Assembly (NCBI GenBank): GCA_026826555.1
Contig: JAKSZT010054396.1
Coordinates: forward strand, 18,225,148 to 18,289,147
Reading direction: 5' to 3'
Origin: Tolypeutes matacus
Lineage: Eukaryota; Chordata; Mammalia; Cingulata; Chlamyphoridae
DNA length: 64,000 nt
Shown: positions 1 through 11,450 of the stretch, piece by piece
Position numbering within the stretch: the stretch's first letter is position 1
How the letters are laid out: each line of letters opens with the position of its first letter
Translations under genes and position numbers: made by a program
Notes under the pieces: model-generated
Database searches by the model: none
The model's input: the letters and a program-made list of their open reading frames with translations, nothing else
Told to the model about the DNA's origin: nothing

Positions 1-1040
1 AACCATAACCATATACTTGAGTTACTTTTACCTTTAAATAAGTTTATTAAATTACAGTTAGCAACCAGTGAAATTTACTTCTATCCATTTAAGTCTTGCC
101 TCACACCCCTTATTCTGTTCTGTGAAAACTAGTCATTTCACTTTAGGAGATATATATATTTTCTTCTTTAACTTAATTTCATTAAACATAAACTTACAAT
201 TTTCATCATCTTAAAGACTTAATAGATATAATGTTATTTATTTCATCTAAACCCAGGGAGATTACACCCAAGCCAAATAACATTGAAACAGTTTATGCAA
301 GAAGTATTCTTTTTTCCTTCTTCCACAAAAGGATAAAACCTCTTTTTTTTTTTTTTTTTTTTTAACATAAGATTCTAAAATTGTAATAACCTTAAAAGCA
401 TACTGACTGCCAGGTTCTGGAATATATTTTAATTGTTTAATTTGTTTTAATCATAATTTAGAGAAGATCTTTCCATAGCTTTCAAGAGCTTTTTTTCTTA
501 CTTCATGAAATTTGGTAATTGGATTATTAATTACCCTCATTTTAAGGCTGTTAAAAGATCTAAACTGGGGGAATACAGTATAAACTATGACTCTTAATTC
601 ATAGCTTTTTAAGTTAGAAGTTTTAAGTTAAGATAGAGTTTTAAGTTAAACTTACACTTCCCTATCTTGTCACACTTAGCCCTTCCCCCATAGCTCTTGA
701 GAAGAGAAGGAGGCCCTTAGGGACTGGGTAGGTCAAGGAACTTAGGAAAACCTTTTTTCCTCTCCCCAAAGTATCTATATTTAGATTTACTATTTTATTA
801 GTAACATTAATGTTGCTAAGTTTTTCCATTTTTCCAGCAGTTGAACTAATTCCACTTGTGTTTTCTTTTTCAGATCAAATCCATTTGCAAGATAGTATTG
901 AAATGTAAGGTTCTTTAGGTTACCTTCCACCGTTATCTAGTTTGGGTGAGCCCCAAATCTGATTTATGAGCTCTTAGACATGAACAGACTGACAAAATTA
1001 AATTAAGCATAAATTAGAACAGAAGAAAGAATTTTACATA
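1..1040. other. AT-rich sequence, no gene seen
   Basis: AT-rich DNA with a T-run at about 342-363 and no persuasive reading frame. The T-run could be the tail of an old minus-strand retro-insertion, but I see no duplicated target site. No repeat family recognised by eye. Confidence 0.5.
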
Positions 1041-1045
1041 CTTAC

Positions 1046-2950
1046 TTAACATATGTTAAGATCCGACTTTAGAATCACTTTCACACAAAGCGCCCAGTGT
1101 CCACTCATGGCAGAAATCTTGTGTAGGACCTCCAGCTTCATTCCTTCAGGGAAATCCCTGGGAGTAGCTGCTAAGCACAGAGCTGAGGGATCCAGGGAAG
1201 CCCTGTGGCTGATGAGACACAAATTAGGGATGCTCTGGGGCTGCATCCCCATTAGCTACTCTCTCAAGGGGTAAAGTCCTGTCGGCTTCTTCACTGGAAA
1301 GACTGGAGTGTTGCAAGGGCATGGGCAGGGAACTAGGCCATTCTCCAGGAACTTATCAATCATGGGCCAGAGACTTTTAACAGAGTTCTCCTTGAAGGAA
1401 TACTATTAATTCTTAATTGATGGCTTATGAAGAATTTTCCTATTCTACAGGTGAGAGGTTTAATATCTAGTCTAGGTCTTCATTCTCCATCCACTCCCCT
1501 CATTAGGCATGACTGAGATGAGAGAAGTCTGGAGTGGTAGGTCAGGATCGAGTAAGTGGCTCCCATGTTAAGAAATTAACAATCTTATCCACCACATCAA
1601 GGATCACCCACGGATCCTCCTGGTTGATGGTTTGCTGTGTCAACCAGGGAGCTGTGCCTGATCTCAGCCCCTTCTGTCCTACCCTGGGGCAAGACCTGAT
1701 GGGTCCCGATGGCAAGACAGCTTGGGACAGCCATGTTTCCAGTGGCCCACCTCTCCACACTTGAAGCAGTTTTCTCCTGACATGGAGTCTGAATTTGAGT
1801 GGCCCTGTTTCTTCTCGGCAGTGCGGTCTGGATTATTGAAAACTGCAAAGGCTGTTTCTAAAAGGGAGCTCATGGAAGTTTGGGGGCCCAGAGAAAGTCT
1901 TTGCATTTTCCTATGGATTTCTGAGGCAGATTGGCTAATGAAGTGAGTTCCTAGGAGGATCTGTCCTTCTCTAGATTCAGGATCTATCAGAACGTATTTT
2001 TTATTGCCTTACCAGCATTCCTTGAAAAAAGGCTAGGTTTTTATTCTGCCTCTGAGTAATTTCCTTGAACTTATTATAATTGACTGGTTTGGTAATGCCC
2101 TTCCTCATCCCTTTGAGGAGACATGTGGCCACATGGTCTCTGGCCCTCAGATCTGCCTGTCCCCTCCTTTGCTCTCACACAGGAGGTTTAACTGGAATTC
2201 AGGGTCCCATTCAGTGGCCATTCTTGACTGTCCTCTAATTTATATTGTAGTCACATGGTGTGGCAGAGAAAGATTAGCCTATTCCTTTTAAAACCATAAG
2301 TAGGCAAGTTGTCCCAGTTCTTGAGAAGACACCCCAATGGAGAGTCTGCTGGAATGCTGGAGAAGCCGCTCATTGTCCTAAGGGAGGGTATCATTAGTCT
2401 TTGTGGTGTCCCACTCCTAGACCTGATGAAATGGAAATTGCTCACCACCCCACCATCCCAGGGGCCAGGAACTCTGCTAGCCATCTCAATGTTCTTGGGA
2501 TTGGGAGCCTTGCTCGCTGGGCATCCCCAGGGCCTTAGAGATTTTGGAAAATGTTTGAGTCCTGTTTCCAGACTAAAGCTACCAAGCTGGACTGCCTCCC
2601 TAGGAAAGGGACTGGCTAGGGACACTTCTTTCAGTCTACTTTTCAGAGGTCTTAGGAAGAAGCGATGGCAGTTCATTTTATGGCCATTTGCAGGGACTGA
2701 GTTTTGCAGTTAAACCAGACATTAAGAAGTACATTAAGAAGCTAGAGACTGATTGTTCTGCAGCTTGAAGACAACAGCCTCAGGAGCCCTGGAGGTAATG
2801 GACTAACAGGAATCTCAGGGCCTCCAGAGGACTGAAGAACAAACCTCCAGGTACTACCAAGGGTGGGAGTCTAGGGGGCCTCACTAATAAGACAAAAGAG
2901 GGCACAGAAAGGCTCTAATTAAAAAGCCTAGACTCACCAGTCTTCATCAG
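1046..2950 (-). pseudogene. Endogenous retrovirus remnant: gag, nucleocapsid, protease, start of RT
   Basis: Decayed internal region of a class I (gammaretrovirus-like) endogenous retrovirus, read from high to low coordinates. A Gag-like frame lies at 2251-2676; its C-terminal part has the SPLGCLLKNW motif typical of the N-terminal Gag region of class I ERVs. A nucleocapsid zinc knuckle of form C-X2-C-X4-H-X4-C lies at 1727-1768, and a single knuckle is the gammaretroviral pattern. A protease-like stretch (DPWVILDVVDKIVNFL) lies at about 1570-1630, with the expected DTGA catalytic motif not readable after it. An RT amino-terminal-like stretch, including a VKKP motif, follows at about 1270-1400 and runs on to about 1210 across a stop. 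Frames shift between these pieces and stops interrupt them, so no product is expected. Most of pol and all of env are absent on the low-coordinate side. Confidence 0.8.
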
Positions 2951-2979
2951 GTATAGAGCAGTGTTACTTGCCTCTATGT

Positions 2980-2997
2980 CTTCTGGCTGGCTCACCA
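2980..2997 (-). other. Retroviral primer binding site, tRNA-Arg-like
   Basis: On the minus strand this reads TGGTGAGCCAGCCAGAAG, directly after the LTR and before gag. It matches the complement of the 3' end of a mammalian tRNA-Arg (ACG type, as I recall its acceptor and T-arm sequence plus CCA) at 16 of 18 positions. The position, the leading TGG and the length are as expected for a primer binding site. The tRNA assignment rests on memory of the tRNA sequence. Confidence 0.65.
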
Positions 2998-2999
2998 AA

Positions 3000-3582
3000 T
3001 ATATTAGAGGAATGCTCTAGGTTCTGGGTTTCTAGGTCCTTGGCTTCATTGCAAGAAAGAATTCAGAGATGTACCAGTTTAATGAAGCCAGTAAAAGGGT
3101 TTATTGAGAAACAAGAAAAAGGAAGAGTACACACTTGAGACATGGGTGCAAGTGTGTTACTGGGAGAGATGTGCAACGTGGGTCCCCGAGGTAGGACTTT
3201 TTAAGACCTTTCCTCCTCCCCCTTCCCCATATTAAGGAGGGATCTCAGCTATTTGCTGTCCTGATTGGTTGCCTTTCTACCTTCACCTGTTAGCTTTCAG
3301 GGAAACTATAGGGAGGTCTTTCTGTTTGGAGTTACCCAGGGCTTCTTTTGAGCCTGAGAGTTTCAAGTGGGACATCGTGACCAGGGTCTTGGTGGACTTT
3401 TTGGCTGTAAAGTTTACAGATTTGTTTTCAAGCAGCTGCCTCCCCTCAGGGGGTTTCCAGGTGCAGTCTTGTGGCTATGTTCTGACCTGGGGGTCCTGGC
3501 TGTTACAGCTTTATTCTGACCAGCTGCCTTCCCTTGTTTCCTATAGTAACCTGCCTCACTATCTATGCCCACCCCCACCACA
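3000..3582 (-). repeat. 5' LTR of the 1-3 kb endogenous retrovirus
   Basis: The LTR lies immediately upstream (minus-strand sense) of the primer site. It carries AATAAA (plus-strand TTTATT at 3100-3105) followed by a U5-like end, and a CCAAT box in antisense near 3260-3270. The outer boundary is placed at a TGTGGTGGGG start near 3582 and is uncertain because the partner LTR is not in the window. The long open plus-strand frame across 3269-3823 is a by-product of this LTR, not a gene. Confidence 0.65.
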
Positions 3583-3599
3583 AATCTATCCTTCATCCA

Positions 3600-3915
3600 A
3601 GCTTCCCCAGCCACTCAGTGCTCACACTGGAAATGGTGTAGCAATCCTAGATTTCTCCATTTCTCTCAGGTCTAATATTGAAATTCCCAGCAAGTCTTGT
3701 TTAAATCTCAAACTGTATCTCAAATCTGTCCACACCTCTCCATTTCCACCCACCACCACCACCCTGGTCCTAGCCACCTGCATCTCTCCTTCTCTCACCC
3801 ACATGACTGCATCAGTCTCGTAACTCAACTCCTGGTTTCTGCTCTTACCTGCTCTCAGTCTATTCTCCTCACAGCAGGCAGAATAAATTTTTTTACATAA
3901 ATTAGATCATGTCAA
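3600..3915 (+). repeat. L2-like LINE fragment
   Basis: Resembles the L2 3' region (Ctgcatctctcc...gcagtctattctcctcacagcagg landmarks followed by ...atcatgtc). Divergent and truncated. Family call by eye. Confidence 0.45.
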
Positions 3916-4688
3916 AATTTTTTAAAAACATCTTTATTGAGGTATAGTTGACATACAATAAACTGCACATCTAAAACAAAGTTTGATGAGTTTTGACATA
4001 TGCATATACTCACAAAATCATTAGTATAATAAAAATAATAAACATTTCCATCATCTGTCATGCTTCTTTGTAATCTTACCTTTGCTCTCCCACCAACCAT
4101 CCCTAGGCAACCTCTGTTCTGCTTTCTGTAGCTATAAACTAGTTTACATTTTCTAGAATTTTATACAAATGGAATCGTACAAGATGTATCATTTTCAATA
4201 TGGTTTAATGATTTCTTTCAGTGTATTAATGTTGTTTCATCATGTTTTCTATCATGTAATATTCCATCGTATAACTGTACCATAATTTGTTGATCTATTC
4301 ACTTGTTGATGGACATTTATGTTGTTTCTAGATTTTAGCTCTTACAAATAAAGGTGCTATGAACATACATGTAGAAATCTTTGTGTGGACATACACTTTC
4401 ATTTCTCTTGGAAAAATACATGAGATCATAATAGCTGAATTGTATGGTAGGTATATGTTTAACTTTTTAAGAAACTGCCAAAGTGTTTTCCAAAGTGGTT
4501 GGACTGCTTTACATTCCTACCAGCAGTGTGTATGTGAGATTTTCAGATTCTACACATCCTCTCCAACACTTGGTTTGGCCAGTCTTTAATTTTAGCCTTT
4601 CCAGTGAGTGCATAATGGTATCTCACTGTGATGGAAATTTTCATTTCCAAGGTAACTAAGGATGTTGAGCATATTTTCATGTGCTTAT
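3915..4688 (-). repeat. L1 LINE, antisense, distal part
   Basis: The plus strand shows the reverse complement of an old L1 3' end (ttattgaggtatagttgaca, then caccagcagtgt-type landmarks). Continues after the inserted LTR at 5208. Heavily mutated; no open ORF2. Confidence 0.8.
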
Positions 4689-5207
4689 TGTCAAGCTCTC
4701 ATAAGACAAGGCTAAAGCCTTACTGATTCAACTGGTAAAGGTACAATGAACCACTTTAAGATATAGATAATTACATACATAGACAGCAAATAGAAGAGTG
4801 AGTCAAAGGTGCCAGCTCCCCGAGGTCCTTGTCTGTCCCACACATCAAAAAGGACAACATCAAAACAAAAGGGTCCAGGTGACAGCAACATGAGATGTGG
4901 GATACTTTGCCCTGAGGAGTCAAATCTAGATTACAGCTAAGCAGTTTTATATTCTGCAGCTCTATTCTGAGGGAGGTGGTGCAGTAAGCCCCATACCCCA
5001 TCAGAACCAGGGTGGAGATGAGACGCTGTCCCAGGACAGCCTTCCAGGGGAGATTGCCTAAGGGTCCTCCCACTCCTCCCATACTTTCCTGTTCTGGGAA
5101 GATCACAAGGCATTCTGGGAAAACTCAGATAAGCTGCGATTCAAGACTTGGCTTGCATGGATAGGGGCAATGTTGTCAGGGCACCACGGCAGAATTGTTC
5201 CCCTACA
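4689..5207 (-). repeat. Solitary LTR inserted in an L1
   Basis: A 519-bp block with TG...CA ends (TGTCAAGC...CCCTACA on plus) is flanked by the 5-bp duplication CTTAT at 4684-4688 and 5208-5212. It splits a continuous antisense L1. A TATAAAA box on the minus strand near 4948 and TGTAGGGG at the minus-strand start favour minus orientation. Five-base duplications and TG/CA ends are typical of ERV LTRs. The exact family was not recognised. Confidence 0.75.
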
Positions 5208-6830
5208 CTTATTTGCCATCCATAAATCCCCTTCTATGAAATGTAAGTTCAAATCTTTTGTCCATTTTAAAAACTGAGCTGTCTTGTTATTATTGAGTTG
5301 TAGGAGATATTTATATAGTCCACATATATAAGTCCTTTGGATATATATTTTGCAAATATTTTCTCTCAGTTGGTAACTAATCTTTATTTTCTAATGGTGT
5401 GTTTTTGGAGTGCTACAGTTTTTAAATTTTATGAAATCTAATTTCTTTGTATCATATCTAAGAAATATTTGCCTAATCCAAGGTCAAAAACATTTATTCC
5501 TATATATATAGAAACAATTGACCATATATCTATGGAACTATCTCTGGACTCTCTATTTTGTTCCAGAGATCTATATATTTATCTTTACTATTAATACTAT
5601 AATATCTTGATCCCTATAGCTTTATACTAAATCTCAAAATCAGGTAGGATAATTCCTTCAATTTTATTCTTCATTTAAAAATAATTTTGGCCCTTTTAGG
5701 TTCTCTGGCATTAATGTTATCCTTTTTTAAATAAAAGAATTTGGAGGCTTTCTTTTTCCAAGTTTTGGATATATTAAACTCTTCACTTGAGTTTATGTAG
5801 AATTTCTCTATGAAACAATCTCGTTCCAGTGCCTCTTTGGAAGCTGGGGTTGCTTTCACAATTTCTGGAAAATTATCCCTTTCACCCAGATTTTCAAATA
5901 TATTTGCATAGAGTTGAGTAACAGAATCACTTATGATTCCTTTTATTAATTTTTTTCTATTGATGGTTAATTTTCTTATTGTTCCTTATTTTGGTTATTT
6001 GTGTCCTCTCCCCACTTTCCCTTGATTAGGTCATTTATTTTATCTTTCAAAGAGTTAATCTACTTTGTAATTTAATTTTTGAAAGGACCAACTTTTGTAT
6101 TTTATTAGTTCTATCCTTTTCTTCTTTTATTTAATGTAATGATTTTCCATTTTAATCTTTATTAATAAGTTCCCACTTTCTAGCTTTTTGAACCAAGTGC
6201 ATATTAGTAATTTTAATTGTTTTATTAAGATAAGGAATGCAAGGCTATGAATTTTACTCTATGAAAGGCTTTAGATGAATCCCATAGGTTATGATATTTA
6301 ATATTTTCATTATTATTTTCTGGATATTCTACAATTTTAGGGCTGATTTTCCTTTTGAACTCTAGAGCTAAGAGAGTTTAAAATAAATTCCTGGTGATAG
6401 TTTTTGTTTTCAGCCTCTTAATTTTTAGTTTAGTTAATTATGATCAGAGAATATTGTATATAAATTTTTCAATAAATTATTTCCACTTTGGAGAATTTAT
6501 TAAGGCTTTCTTTGTGGTATAAAATAAATGGTCAATTTTTATGAATGTTTCACAGACTCTTGAAAAAGAGTTGTCTCTTTTTTTCAATGACCAGAGTATA
6601 GTATATATCAATTAAAATCTACTCATCTTTAATTTGTAAATCTGGGAAGATACTTTTGTGTTTAAATAGTGGTAAATACTAGGTCTTTGCCTCACAGATC
6701 TTTAGAAATCATCAAGGCTTTATTCATTTCTTCCCCACTCACCCATTTTTCTATTTATTTTCTCTTTTATCTACCCTATTAGTAATAAGTGTATCAGTTT
6801 ATTTAAAAATTAGTTATTTTAGTGTCTGAA
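5208..6830 (-). repeat. L1 LINE, antisense, continuation
   Basis: Continues the antisense L1 interrupted at 4688: ...tgccatccataaatc...aatcttttgtcc...tattgagttgtaggag is the characteristic antisense ORF2 3' sequence. No intact frame. The far end is vague. Confidence 0.75.
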
Positions 6831-8395
6831 AATAATGTTCTGTGTTCTTAATTCAACAGGCACATGTTGACTGGAACAACTTAGAGTTCCTCTTTGATAA
6901 AGGAAAAAGCATATGTTAGATGTTTTAAATTCACATGCAACCCCCCCCCCAATCCTTTTTAAGAGATAATGGGCTTGCACATGTGCCAGAAGAGGTCTGT
7001 ATAGTAGGATGTTCACTGTAATGACTATAGTAAGATAACATTAAAAACAGTCTAAGAATCCATCAACATGTTTACGGAATAGCATGCAGCTGTCAAGAAA
7101 GAAGGAGAAAAATCTGCATATACTGACATGGGAACATTGAGTTAAAAAGTGGAGTATATTACATGGATATATGTAAAGATAGTGAGAAGAACTGGAGGAT
7201 GCATAAGAAGTTGTTGGCAGTGATGACCTCTGAAAAATAGGTTAGGAAGTAAATGGGCTTTTCCCTTTTTACTCTAAATACCTCCCAATTTCTTGACACT
7301 TATGTGAAACTGTACAAATATTACTTTTTTCTTTTCTTTTTTTTTTCAAGTCCATGTCCCTCAAAAGTGGAGGAAAAAGCTGTTTGGTACCTCCAGTGTA
7401 GGTATAGCATGTATGACAATACTGTGGAGCAGACACTTTCCTTTTTCTGCTCTTCAAGTGGACTTTCAATTTCTTCTTTCATATTCCCTTTCAGAAATGT
7501 TGTGAAAAATACACTACTCCTTTTCATCAGTCTTTGGCATCCCAAAAATCATCCACCTCGATGAGCTACCTTAGTAAGAGTAATGGACAACGTTAAGATC
7601 TAGACATATACATTTTCCCAACAGAATTTACCTGTCCTTATCCTTTTCCCCTAAAATTTCTTATTAAGTGACAATCCATAGTACTATATACTAAAGGGTA
7701 CATTGAAGCTTTGAAGAAATAGTATTAGTCCATGATTTTTTTTTTCAAAGGTGAATCATAAAATAAGCTAGGTAATATATTCTTGCTATTAGAAAATATA
7801 ATCGACTCAACCCAGTTTGACAGCACATTTCTCAGAGGTTTCTGCTTTCCCTTGCCCCAGTGTGGGAGTTGGGGTGCTAGAAGGTCCAGGCAGAATCTGA
7901 AGTACAAGGGTGGGAGCTCCAGCTCTTCTTCCCAGTCTCCCATCATGTTGTGTTCAGCAGTCCCCTTAGACTTACCTGAGTGCCGATGTGTTTGCAGGGA
8001 GGTGTTGACACTCCACAGCCAATCACTGATATCAAAGACTGGAAACACCAGCAGGGGTTTCATCTGGCTCCAGCACTGATTATATGGTGATACATGAGAT
8101 GACATATAACAGGCAATGTCATCCCAGGCCAGGGTCATTTGGCCCTGGATCTTGGAATGGCAACCGGAGTCCAATGTCTATTCCTTCAGAGTTTCTCGGA
8201 GCAGTCCTACCACTTCCTTTACTCTGTAACTTTCTGAGGAGTAGACTCACTTGCAGTTCGTCAGGGCTGAAGTCCTTGGAATCTAGAAACATTGGACACA
8301 AAGTACCTTTTATCTCCCAATTCTTTTCAGTTACAGTAGGGATTCAGATCCAGCTTAACCCTGCTTCATAAGAGAATTGTATTATTTTAGATTCA
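6831..8395. other. Unassigned non-coding sequence
   Basis: No gene recognised. A run of C lies at about 6942-6951. The 7030-7200 stretch (tccatcaacatg...atgcagctgtcaagaaag) looks like another old LINE-type fragment. The 7725-8174 minus-strand frame has no recognisable domain. Confidence 0.4.
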
Positions 8396-8409
8396 GTCAG
8401 GAACTTTGG

Positions 8410-8560
8410 AAAACCATGAGTTCAATCCATTATTTTATAGATGAGAAAAATGAAGGTTAGGGAGGTAGAGGATCTTGCTCAATGTCAGACAGCTGATGAT
8501 AATATAACAGGCAAAGTTGCTGTTCTTCCCATCTTCAGCTTGTAGGCAATCAGATACTTT
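8410..8560 (-). repeat. MIR SINE fragment, antisense
   Basis: Shows the reversed MIR core pattern: ttttatagatgagaaaaatgaagg..., then a degraded 'gctcaatgtcagacagctgat' equivalent of the cttgcccaaggtcacacagct landmark. Confidence 0.6.
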
Positions 8561-9039
8561 TATGACAGTAAGCAAATGTTACAGGTTTCCCCCAATAGTT
8601 CCAGTTTCCAATATTCTATCCTGTTATCAGACAACACTGTTAAGTTTGCCATAACCTTACACCCACTGTACAAGGGTGCCTTCCATGGATGAAATCAAAG
8701 ATTTAACCCTCAGTGTCCAGTTCTGAAACTTTAGGTTCTAGAAACTTGTTGGGAATCTGAATCTTTTCCCCAGAAAAATACCACTCACAAATACAAATAC
8801 ATTTAAGTATTTAATTTCAAGAATTTTTACAGATCACTTAAAGCCCATCAATGTTTTACAAAGTTACAGGTTCAGAACCCCTAATATAACCATAGACATT
8901 TCACTATTGGTAAGAAAGCATGGGAGCACCATGGGAGGCAAAGCTGTGCAGGTGGCAAGCTGGTGGTGCTCAAACAATAAGCACTACGGTTAGGAGTTAT
9001 GTGATATGCTTCACACCATACAGAGACTCTTTCACCCTC

Positions 9040-9185
9040 ACAACACTGTGTGGTTAGTAGTAATATTCCAATTTTGTCCATGACAAAATATAAGATTAAG
9101 AAGGGACTCTTCCAAGATCACATTGCTGGAAAATGGCAGAACCAGAACTACAGAAACAGATCTTTTTTTGTACCAATCAAGCACT
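9040..9185 (-). repeat. MIR SINE fragment, antisense
   Basis: MIR landmarks in reversed order: a degraded Pol III-SINE core with 'ccaagatcacattgctgg' and 'ggcagaaccagaact'. Confidence 0.55.
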
Positions 9186-9659
9186 TTCTCAACTACTCTA
9201 CTTGCAGTTTTGTCTCAGGATTCCTTTTAACAAAGACAACCGAACACACACCTTTTCTGAACTCAGTTCTCTTTAGGGTTTTATTTTAAAAATCCTCAAG
9301 TAGTAGTATGAGGAAGAGGCTTACAAAACAACCCAATAAAATAGAAACATGAATATACCTTCTTGGCTATCTTTTTGTAAGACACTGAGGCAGGGCAGTT
9401 CCCACAACAGACTGGTTAAGACACAGGAAGAATTCTCATAATCACCAGGCCAGAGTCTACAAAGATTAATGACTTAAAGCCCTTTGCACTTTCCCAAGAG
9501 TTATCCTCAAGCAATGATGTCTGACATGCAATCATTAGAACTTTATTACTTTGGTTCAAAGAACTGTCATTGTTCCAAAAAGGGGAAAAAAAAAAAAGAT
9601 CTTTTCTGCTCTACTCTGAGCTTTCTGGCCTTTTTTCCTAAAAAAGAGAGGGGGCTTTA
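9186..9659. other. Unassigned non-coding sequence
   Basis: No gene or repeat recognised; a short A-run lies at 9586-9598. Confidence 0.4.
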
Positions 9660-9862
9660 AAAGTGGGGAGAGGGAGCAGATGTGGCTCAAGAAATTGAGT
9701 GCCTGCCTTCTACACAGGAGGTCCTGGTTCGGTTCCCAGTGCCTCCTGAAGAAAACAAACAACAAGCAAAACAAATGAAAAAACCAACTCAGGGAAGCCA
9801 ATGTGGCTCAGTGGTTGGGTCCCGGCTTCCCACATACGAAGTCCCGGTACCTAAAAAAAAAA
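9660..9862 (+). repeat. DAS-SINE, dimeric type
   Basis: Left tRNA-Ala-like unit (gggagcagatgtggctcaag... cctcctgaag), an A/C-rich linker (aaacaaacaacaagc... accaactcaggg), then a second unit (aagccaatgtggctcagtgg) ending in an A-run. The same two-unit order and linker recur at 12815-13030, 40560-40787 and 63210-63405. Dimeric tRNA-Ala-derived SINEs are described for the armadillo. Confidence 0.85.
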
Positions 9863-9879
9863 GTGGGAGAAGAGACATC

Positions 9880-11450
9880 CTAGCGAATAGTGTTAAAAGG
9901 AGAGGTAGGAAAGCAAGAAAACAAATGCAAATTCCATTATCCATCCATTTCACAAGGAAAAAGATTCTAAACCAGGACTGTGGGGTGGCATAGAAAGTCC
10001 ATTCATAAGTCAGCAAGTTCAGAAGTTGTAACAGTGACCCCTTCTATAATACTCTCCTCCTGCCCCAAAGTAGAAAAAATGCAAGTCCTATAGAAACTTT
10101 AGGTCTTACTACTTATTGTCATTGGACCCACCATCTCTTAGACAACAACCTAGATAGACAAACGTGGAGAACTATATGCCTTTTATACCTTAAGGTGAGT
10201 TATCTGACTTCCTGCCAAAGGACAGCTGAGAGTATATTTTATCCCAGAGAAGTAAGCAGACCAAAATACTGTAGAGCATCTGATAGGAGAGTATGGAAAA
10301 CATGGAAGGCAGGATCTTATGGGGAGGTGGATGACCAAGAAAGCAAAACTTCCAAATTACATAAAGAAATCAAGGGTGGTCCCTGAGTAAGGATTCTACA
10401 CAAACTTAGAGTTTTCACTTCCTGCAAAGGGTGGCAGGTCCCAAAGCAGAGAGGTCCACCCATTAAGCTAGGGATTTCAGAAGTGATACCAGTTACCCTT
10501 ATCCTGACATAAGGGAAAGCACAGATTCCTATATACTTTAGCCAGTGTCCTTGGTCACTGCCCTCTCCTTTAGACAACAGTTTAGAGAAGAAACAGAAAA
10601 AAAAAATTGGGGGGAGGAGGGGTAACTGAGGCCATTTTTTTCACCTTGGTGTTAGTTATCTGGTCTGTTCCTAAGGATGGATTAGAGTTGGTTTTGATAG
10701 GGGAGTGAGGGACAGAACATGAAGGCTATGGGCACCTGAAAGAAAGCTGTGAATAATGTTGCAGGATAAAAATGGTGGTGGTGGTGGTGGGGAAGCTGGA
10801 AAACAAACACTCAAACCTGGCAAAGAGGTCTAGGGCAGGAGCTGAGAAAGCTCCATACAGATCCTAGAGATGCCTTCTAGCTTAACCTTACAAGATGAGA
10901 TTCATCTACAACTCAAATTATTTCAGCAATGACACCATTATCCCTTTACCAGGAACAGAGAAAAGTGCAGATCCCCATGATCCTCAGGATACGTTCCCAC
11001 TGGTCCATTTACCTCTCCCTGGGGAAACAGCTCAACAAATGCAAGCTGTAGGGAGCTGTAATCTTCACCTTATTGAATTCTCAGGCCTCTCTCTCTCTTT
11101 TTTTTTTTAATGACAACTTGGAATTGGTTTTGCACAGGTGGAAGAAGGAAAATATTGGGAGAATGGGCACCTAGGAGGTGACAATTTAGAAACTAGAAAA
11201 TAGTGCATAAAGCACTAGGTGGGAGATCAAGAAAATAAGTTTCTGTATTTCATAATGAAACCTAGAGCAAATCCTGGAACAAAAATGTTCCAAACACTCC
11301 AGAAGTGCTTCCCACAATAGAGGCTGACATGTCCCAAAGCAGGGCAAGATGAAGACACGGGACCTCCTTTCTCTAAGTCAGAGGTTTTTGAAGTGCCCAT
11401 CAATTACCTTTCCCCCAGAAGGGGGAAACGGGAGATATATGTGAGCATTC
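9880..11450. repeat. Degenerate tandem array, block 1
   Basis: About three and a half diverged units in head-to-tail order. Landmarks recur in the same sequence within each: 'accatta..cacctt' (10187, 10643, 11065), then 'tatctgg..tctg..aagga', 'gagagttggttttgaca', 'catgaaggc' (10268, 10719, 11157 region), 'caaacactcaaac', 'gcatgtcccaaagcag' and 'atttcagaagtgatacc'. Spacing of the anchors is 423-456 bp. No reading frame is conserved. The family was not recognised. Confidence 0.65.

Noticed and set aside
2309..2713. 134-residue open frame on plus
   Set aside because: Antisense shadow of the decayed gag.
3269..3823. 184-residue open frame on plus
   Set aside because: Lies antisense across an ERV LTR and an L2 fragment; no domain, low-complexity His/Pro/Thr tail.
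7725..8174. 149-residue frame on minus
   Set aside because: No recognisable domain, and plus-strand frames overlap it; nothing suggests a splice structure.
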